From: JADJNW01 sp964526645
GTDB taxonomy: Bacteria; Bacteroidota; Bacteroidia; Chitinophagales; Saprospiraceae
NCBI GenBank assembly: GCA_964526645.1
Contig: CAZGJN010000004.1
Location: forward strand, 128,353-192,352
Length of the DNA: 64,000 bases
Direction: 5' to 3'
This document shows positions 60,128 to 64,000 of the stretch, piece after piece (the first letter of the stretch is position 1; the number at the start of each line of letters is the position of its first letter). Under the pieces are notes generated by a model that had not been told where the DNA came from, did no database searches, and worked only from the letters and a program-made list of their open reading frames with translations. A program made the translations under genes and the position numbers.

Positions 60128-60679
60128 ATGAAATGGTTGATTTTTATTAGCTGGATTTGTACGATCTCGGAAATCGCCGTTGGGCAAACCGAAACTATAA
60201 AGCTGTTGAGCCAGGATCAGGAGCAGTTATCGCTTCGAGATTTAGCGCAAGGAAAGCCGGTTCTTGTAGTGTTGTTGGGTACTACTTGCCCGATTTGCCA
60301 GAAGTATGCCGGTTTATTAGCTATGCTTTCTGAGCAGTATCCGCAGGTTCAATTTGTGGGCATTTTCACTAAATGGGAGCGATTCGAGGAAATAGAGCAG
60401 TTTAAAACGGAATACGGTATCAATTTTCCGCTGCTGGTGGATAAAAAACACAAATTGATCAAAAAACTGGGTGCTACCACGACCCCGGAAGTGTTCCTGA
60501 TGGATGGGCAATGGCGAGTGCTGTACCGAGGCGCTATCAACAATTGGTTTTTTGCGCTGGGAAAAGCTCGACCCGTCGTAACAGAAAACTACCTGACAGA
60601 TGCACTGGCTGCTTTTTTGGCTGGAAAAGATATTGCAATTAAACAAACCAAACCAATTGGATGTGTGGTCGAAAATTAA
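60128..60679 (+). CDS. Exported redoxin (thioredoxin-fold, peroxiredoxin-like)
   Basis: The product has 183 residues from 60128 (the frame opens at 60104). It has a signal peptide (about 1-20, WICTISEIAVGQ), then an AhpC/TSA-type redoxin domain with GKPVLVVLLGTTCPICQKYAGLL, carrying the CPIC active-site pair, and EYGINFPLLVDKKHKLIKKLGATTTPEVFLMD, with the conserved cis-Pro region TTPEVF. The C-terminal KPIGCVVEN resembles the end of the redoxin part in fused redoxin/cytochrome c/monooxygenase proteins. It overlaps the next gene by 19 bases, so the two are cotranscribed and likely act together at the periplasmic side. Confidence 0.88.
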   Translation: MKWLIFISWICTISEIAVGQTETIKLLSQDQEQLSLRDLAQGKPVLVVLLGTTCPICQKYAGLLAMLSEQYPQVQFVGIFTKWERFEEIEQFKTEYGINFPLLVDKKHKLIKKLGATTTPEVFLMDGQWRVLYRGAINNWFFALGKARPVVTENYLTDALAAFLAGKDIAIKQTKPIGCVVEN

Positions 60680-62016
60680 ATAAAAAGGGACAAAAACAGG
60701 GGCAAACTGTGGTAGGAGGGCATTGGAAGTGTTCTCTACATTGGTTTTTTTTCATCCTTTTCTATTTTCCTGGACTCCTTCTTTCGCAGGAAACAATCAA
60801 TTACTACGAACACATACAGCCACTGCTGGAAAGCAAGTGTGTGGCTTGCCATCGAGTGGGAGAGGCAGCGCCTTTTTCCTTGGAAACGTATGAAGATGTG
60901 GAGCGCCGTGCCGATTTTATTCAAATGGTTACGGAATCGCGGTATATGCCGCCCTGGTTTGCCGATACGACTTTCAATACCTTTCGCAACCAGCGCATTT
61001 TGTCAGAAAAAGAGATACAACTCATCGCTGCCTGGGTGGAAAATGGCAAAAAAAAAGGTAAAGCACCCAAGAAAACCCAGCCGCTTGAGAAAATGGAATA
61101 CCCAAAACCAGATATGGTATTTGAGATGAATCAGCCCTTCACCATACCCGGCAACGGCAAGGAGCAGTTTCGGATTTTTGTAATCCCTACCAACACAGAA
61201 GAAGAATGGTATGTGCAAGGCATTGATTTTCGACCGGGCAATCTGAAATTAGCCCACCACTCCCGCCTGATGATTGACACGACACAGCTACTGCGCCCTG
61301 ACGATGGCACAATGGCTGGAGATACGGCAACTCAATTTACCCGATTGAACGTAAAGCTGGCGGATTATTTCTGGCATGGCTGGGTACCTGGCAATTTTCT
61401 TACCCTTTATCCAGAGGGTGTTGGCAAACGATTGCCTAAAGGTAGTGACATTATTTTGAACATGCACTATTCGCCAAGTACCTCGGATGCAACGGACCAA
61501 TCGAAAATTTTGGTGTACCTGACTAAAGAAAAGCCACGCCGACTGGTCAAAACCTTCATTTTAGATGAAAACTGGGTTACCAACCAACCTTTTCGTATTT
61601 TTGCAGACCAGAAGATCAAGTTTTACATGCGCTCTCCGCCAGTGCCCAACGATATTTCACTCATCAGCGTACTGCCGCACATGCACTTGCTCGGGAAAAG
61701 TTTTAAAGCTTACGCTATTACACCTCAGGGAGATATCGTTAATTTGATTCATATTGAAGATTGGAATTTTAATTGGCAAATGACCTATCAGTTTGAGCGG
61801 TTGATCAAGCTCCCGAAAGGCTCGGTCGTATATGCAGAAGCTGTGTACGACAACACAAGAGATAACCCTCGGAATCCGAACTTTCCGCCGAAGGATGTCA
61901 CTTACGGTTGGGGTACTACCAACGAAATGATGAATTTAATTTTTGAATATTTGGATTACGAGAAGGGCGATGAAAACCTTGATTTATTTCAAAACAATAA
62001 AAACGTGAAGCAATGA
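60661..62016 (+). CDS. Cytochrome c-like and copper type II monooxygenase-like exported protein
   Basis: The product has 451 residues. An N-terminal signal (about 25-43, LHWFFFILFYFPGLLLSQ) follows a basic tail, so the true start may lie a little downstream. Then comes a small cytochrome c-type module with a heme motif CVACH (Cys60, Cys63, His64) in QPLLESKCVACHRVGEAAPF, and MPPWFADTTFNTFRNQR. The rest (about 150-440) resembles the ascorbate-dependent copper type II monooxygenase fold (as in PHM), with possible copper ligands in LAHHSRLMI, ILNMHYSP and LPHMHLLGKSF, and the end motif TYGWGTTNEMMNLIFEY. In other bacteria this follows a redoxin in one polypeptide. The substrate is unknown. Confidence 0.82.
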   Translation: MCGRKLNKKGQKQGQTVVGGHWKCSLHWFFFILFYFPGLLLSQETINYYEHIQPLLESKCVACHRVGEAAPFSLETYEDVERRADFIQMVTESRYMPPWFADTTFNTFRNQRILSEKEIQLIAAWVENGKKKGKAPKKTQPLEKMEYPKPDMVFEMNQPFTIPGNGKEQFRIFVIPTNTEEEWYVQGIDFRPGNLKLAHHSRLMIDTTQLLRPDDGTMAGDTATQFTRLNVKLADYFWHGWVPGNFLTLYPEGVGKRLPKGSDIILNMHYSPSTSDATDQSKILVYLTKEKPRRLVKTFILDENWVTNQPFRIFADQKIKFYMRSPPVPNDISLISVLPHMHLLGKSFKAYAITPQGDIVNLIHIEDWNFNWQMTYQFERLIKLPKGSVVYAEAVYDNTRDNPRNPNFPPKDVTYGWGTTNEMMNLIFEYLDYEKGDENLDLFQNNKNVKQ

Positions 62017-62774
62017 GACTTTTTTTCTTCTCTTGGGCAATAATCAGCCTGTGCTTGCCTTTGTATGGACAATCAGAAATGACTCAATCCCTGCGGGATA
62101 ATTTGAATTATGGCAGTTTCAACCCCGGTCCCAATCGGGCACCGATCTACGGCGTTGGGCAATCGCAGGGCAAAATCGTAGGCGATGTGTACCTGGATTC
62201 TACTTTTAATACAGCAGAGATTTTTTTCTACACGGAGGTCGTACGGCGCTATGATCCCACAGCTTCCGATTCCATTGGGGGCTACAAAGTGCGCGTGGAT
62301 GTAGTAAATTACGATGTGGAATTCCAATTGAATGAAGGCGCAAAAGCCCTGGATGAAAGCGCCATTAGAAAAATCAGGTGGCAGTCTAAGGATCGCAAGG
62401 TGATCTTGGTCAATACCCGGCAGTACGCAGGCACAGGCGAGATGAAAGGTTTTTTTGAATTACTTTCGGAAGGAAAACTGACCGTACTCAAGTACACCCG
62501 CCTAAAAGTGGTGCAACCCACCTACAATGTAGCCCTTGACGTAGGCACGAAGGATGCCAAATTATTCAAAAAAACGGAGTATTACTATGTCAAAAATACG
62601 CAGACATTGGAACTGGCTAAGTTCAAACCGACCAAAAAAAGCCTGCTGGAACTGATGAAAAGTAAAAAAACAAAAATGGAGCGCTACCTGAACGAGCAAA
62701 GCCCAGAACTGAAAAATACAGCAGATTTGATGAAGATGCTGGATTATTACAATTACGAATCTACCAAATCATAA
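62013..62774 (+). CDS. Secreted protein of unknown function
   Basis: The product has 253 residues. It has a signal peptide (1-19, ISLCLPLYG), then a region rich in beta strands (IVGDVYLDSTFNTAEIFFYTEVVRRYDP, YKVRVDVVNYDVEFQLNEGAKALD) and a lysine-rich helical C-terminus (TKKSLLELMKSKKTKMERYLNEQ). No family was recognised. Its start overlaps the stop of the monooxygenase-like gene (ATGA), so it belongs to that three-gene operon. Confidence 0.8.
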   Translation: MRLFFFSWAIISLCLPLYGQSEMTQSLRDNLNYGSFNPGPNRAPIYGVGQSQGKIVGDVYLDSTFNTAEIFFYTEVVRRYDPTASDSIGGYKVRVDVVNYDVEFQLNEGAKALDESAIRKIRWQSKDRKVILVNTRQYAGTGEMKGFFELLSEGKLTVLKYTRLKVVQPTYNVALDVGTKDAKLFKKTEYYYVKNTQTLELAKFKPTKKSLLELMKSKKTKMERYLNEQSPELKNTADLMKMLDYYNYESTKS

Positions 62775-62794
62775 AACTTTTACATAAAAATTGC

Positions 62795-62825
62795 TTGTGG
62801 AATTAAGCGCTTTTACCTATCTTTG
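62795..62825 (+). promoter_or_regulatory. Promoter of rpsU
   Basis: TTG (62795-62797), 20-nt spacer, TATCTTTG (62818-62825), exact TAnnTTTG. The transcript would start near 62832, with a leader of about 35 nt; rpsU is preceded by an AAAAGGGAGA ribosome site. Confidence 0.8.
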
Positions 62826-62866
62826 CATGCCCATTAGAAAATAAAAATTAAAAAGGGAGATTTTCT

Positions 62867-63070
62867 ATGCTAATTATTGATGTAAAAGAAAGCGAATCTA
62901 TTGACAAAGCGCTCAAAAAGTACAAGCGCAAGTTCGAAAAAGCGGGCATTCTGAAGGAATTGCGCGATAGGAAGCATTTCACCAAGCCATCCGTAAAACG
63001 AAGAAACCAAATTCTGAAGGCAGTTTACAAGCAAGCGACTTACGGCGAGCACGTCAACCAGCAGCCATAA
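62867..63070 (+). CDS. rpsU: 30S ribosomal protein S21
   Basis: The product has 67 residues, with the S21 pattern: MLIIDVKESESIDKALKKYKRKFEKAGILKELRDRKHFTKPSVKRRNQ, basic throughout. S21 binds the 30S platform and helps initiation. A perfect promoter and ribosome site lie upstream. In Bacteroidota it is typically followed by a xer recombinase gene, as here. Confidence 0.97.
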   Translation: MLIIDVKESESIDKALKKYKRKFEKAGILKELRDRKHFTKPSVKRRNQILKAVYKQATYGEHVNQQP

Positions 63071-63155
63071 GAATTTTTTGCAGGGAGTTGACTTTTTCTT
63101 AAAATAGGCTTATTATTGGTGATAATATTTCCGTTCACCTGTAAGCTTGGAGGGG

Positions 63156-64000
63156 ATGAAGAAAAAAGAATTCCTACAGTATCTTCAGTACGAAAAGCGC
63201 TTTTCTGCCAATACCGTTCTGGCATACGAAAAAGACCTTGATCAATTTTCAATTTTTCTGGAAAAAACATATAGCCTTACTTCTGTACAAGAGGTGAGGC
63301 ATTTTCATATCAGGAGTTGGATCGTAGCGCTGCTCTATCAGTCCCTTCAGCACCGTTCCATCCGGCGCAAGCTTTCTACACTAAAGACTTACTTTCGCTT
63401 TTTGCTTCGACAAAACCAGGTGGCGCAAAATCCAATGCTCAAGGTCACTATTCCCAAAGTAGGCAAACGCTTGCCTGTCTATGTTCAGCAGAGAGACATA
63501 AGCCGCTTGCTCGATGAAGTAGCATTTGGCGATCAGTACACTGCACACAGAGACCATTTGATCCTTGAGTTGCTCTACGCCACCGGCATGCGTCGCTCGG
63601 AATTGATCCACCTAAAGTTAGAAGATATTGACTTGGGTAGAAATGTAATCCTGGTGTTGGGCAAAGGAAATAAGGAACGCCTGATACCCATTAGCCATGC
63701 CATGCAGCAGCAACTCAGTCAATATATAAATCTACGTAAAGAGACTTTTCCAGCAGCCGCCACTTCTTCCCTTTTACTTACCGACAAAGGGAACCCTCTT
63801 TATCCAAAATTGGTTTATAATATCGTAAATCGGTATTTATCACTCGTCACCACTATCGAACAACGAAGCCCTCATGTGCTGCGGCATTCTTTCGCCACGC
63901 ACTTATCGGATAATGGCGCTGACCTCAATGCCATTAAGGAACTCCTGGGGCATTCCAGCTTAGCGGCTACCCAAATTTATACCCACAATTCGATAGAAAA
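63156..64000 (+). CDS. Tyrosine recombinase, XerC/XerD family (truncated by window end)
   Basis: The start ATG at 63156 is preceded by a strong GGAGGGG ribosome site; 281 codons are visible and the frame is open at the window edge. The N-terminal core-binding SAM-like domain (about 1-90; FLQYLQYEKRFSANTVLAYEKDL) is followed by the catalytic domain with Arg in ATGMRRSEL, Lys in LGKGNKERLIP, His-x-x-Arg in SPHVLRHSFATHL, His in LLGHSSLAATQIY and the Tyr nucleophile in IYTHNS. All five catalytic positions are therefore present. Only the last 15-20 residues should be missing. It resolves chromosome dimers in the XerC/D pathway, or may be a divergent copy; the position after rpsU is the conserved chromosomal one rather than a mobile element. 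Confidence 0.93.
   Translation, partial: MKKKEFLQYLQYEKRFSANTVLAYEKDLDQFSIFLEKTYSLTSVQEVRHFHIRSWIVALLYQSLQHRSIRRKLSTLKTYFRFLLRQNQVAQNPMLKVTIPKVGKRLPVYVQQRDISRLLDEVAFGDQYTAHRDHLILELLYATGMRRSELIHLKLEDIDLGRNVILVLGKGNKERLIPISHAMQQQLSQYINLRKETFPAAATSSLLLTDKGNPLYPKLVYNIVNRYLSLVTTIEQRSPHVLRHSFATHLSDNGADLNAIKELLGHSSLAATQIYTHNSIE

Noticed and set aside
63317..63611. Short frames on both strands after rpsU
   Set aside because: They are out of frame with, and inside, the tyrosine recombinase that starts at 63156 and runs off the window.
63156..64000. Tyrosine recombinase as a sign of an integrated element
   Set aside because: It directly follows rpsU, the conserved chromosomal xer position in Bacteroidota, with no attachment repeats or phage genes.

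Overview
The window comes from a Bacteroidota genome. The evidence is a complete type IX secretion/gliding core (PorP/SprF-like protein plus gldK, gldL, gldM, gldN), two SusC-type porins and one SusD, a T9SS type-B C-terminal sorting domain, and promoters of the Bacteroidota form (TTG, about 20 nt, TAnnTTTG) in front of rplU, rpsU, a susC and others. The large FG-GAP/ASPIC lipoproteins, the 491-residue helical-repeat protein and the extended ribosomal protein L27 suggest the Saprospiria (Saprospiraceae/Lewinella-like). That class-level placement is inference. No CRISPR array, rRNA, prophage or insertion sequence was seen.

Layout. 1-1463: end of an OstA-like gene and a BatE-like TPR/SH3 gene. 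1531-3970 (minus): rpmA with a helix-hairpin-helix extension, rplU, and an aspartyl protease with a PDZ domain. 4460-25953 (plus): a tightly packed run of nine genes, susC, susD, FG-GAP/ASPIC lipoprotein A, small lipoprotein, lipoprotein B, T9SS type-B protein, second susC without susD, lipoprotein C, manA. 25993-33440: HtrA-like protease, membrane-anchored glucosaminidase, S24-type repressor, helical-repeat protein, and a thioredoxin-fold DUF255 protein. 33484-39322: porP/sprF and gldKLMN. 39434-43760 (minus): purA, a Fur-family regulator, and relA/spoT. 44152-48078: tRNA-Leu(UAG), tig, clpP, clpX. 48264-53464: DoxX-like protein, HxlR regulator divergent from an F420-type NADP oxidoreductase, lipid A-type acyltransferase, GH20 hexosaminidase. 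53548-56135 (minus): lepB, DUF1573, DUF2452. 56309-59619: multi-PAS histidine kinase and an NTF2-like protein. 59737-59990: a frameshifted oxidoreductase remnant. 60128-62774: redoxin, cytochrome c/copper monooxygenase-like protein and a secreted unknown. 62867-64000: rpsU and the start of a xer recombinase.

How the genes fit together. The 21.5-kb susC-to-manA run is the most unusual part. It pairs TonB-dependent porins with three very large, paralogous, probably surface-exposed calcium-binding repeat lipoproteins, and it has no recognisable glycoside hydrolase or polysaccharide lyase. The second porin has one of these lipoproteins in the place where SusD is expected. Porins of this kind, SusD-like lids and T9SS cargo all reach the outer surface, so this run and the gld core are functionally linked. 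Tig/ClpP/ClpX and RelA are the housekeeping proteostasis and stringent-response set. Five tracts of coding frame upstream of the likely starts were trimmed because a lipoprotein signal peptide, a conserved N-terminus or an intergenic hairpin points to a later start.
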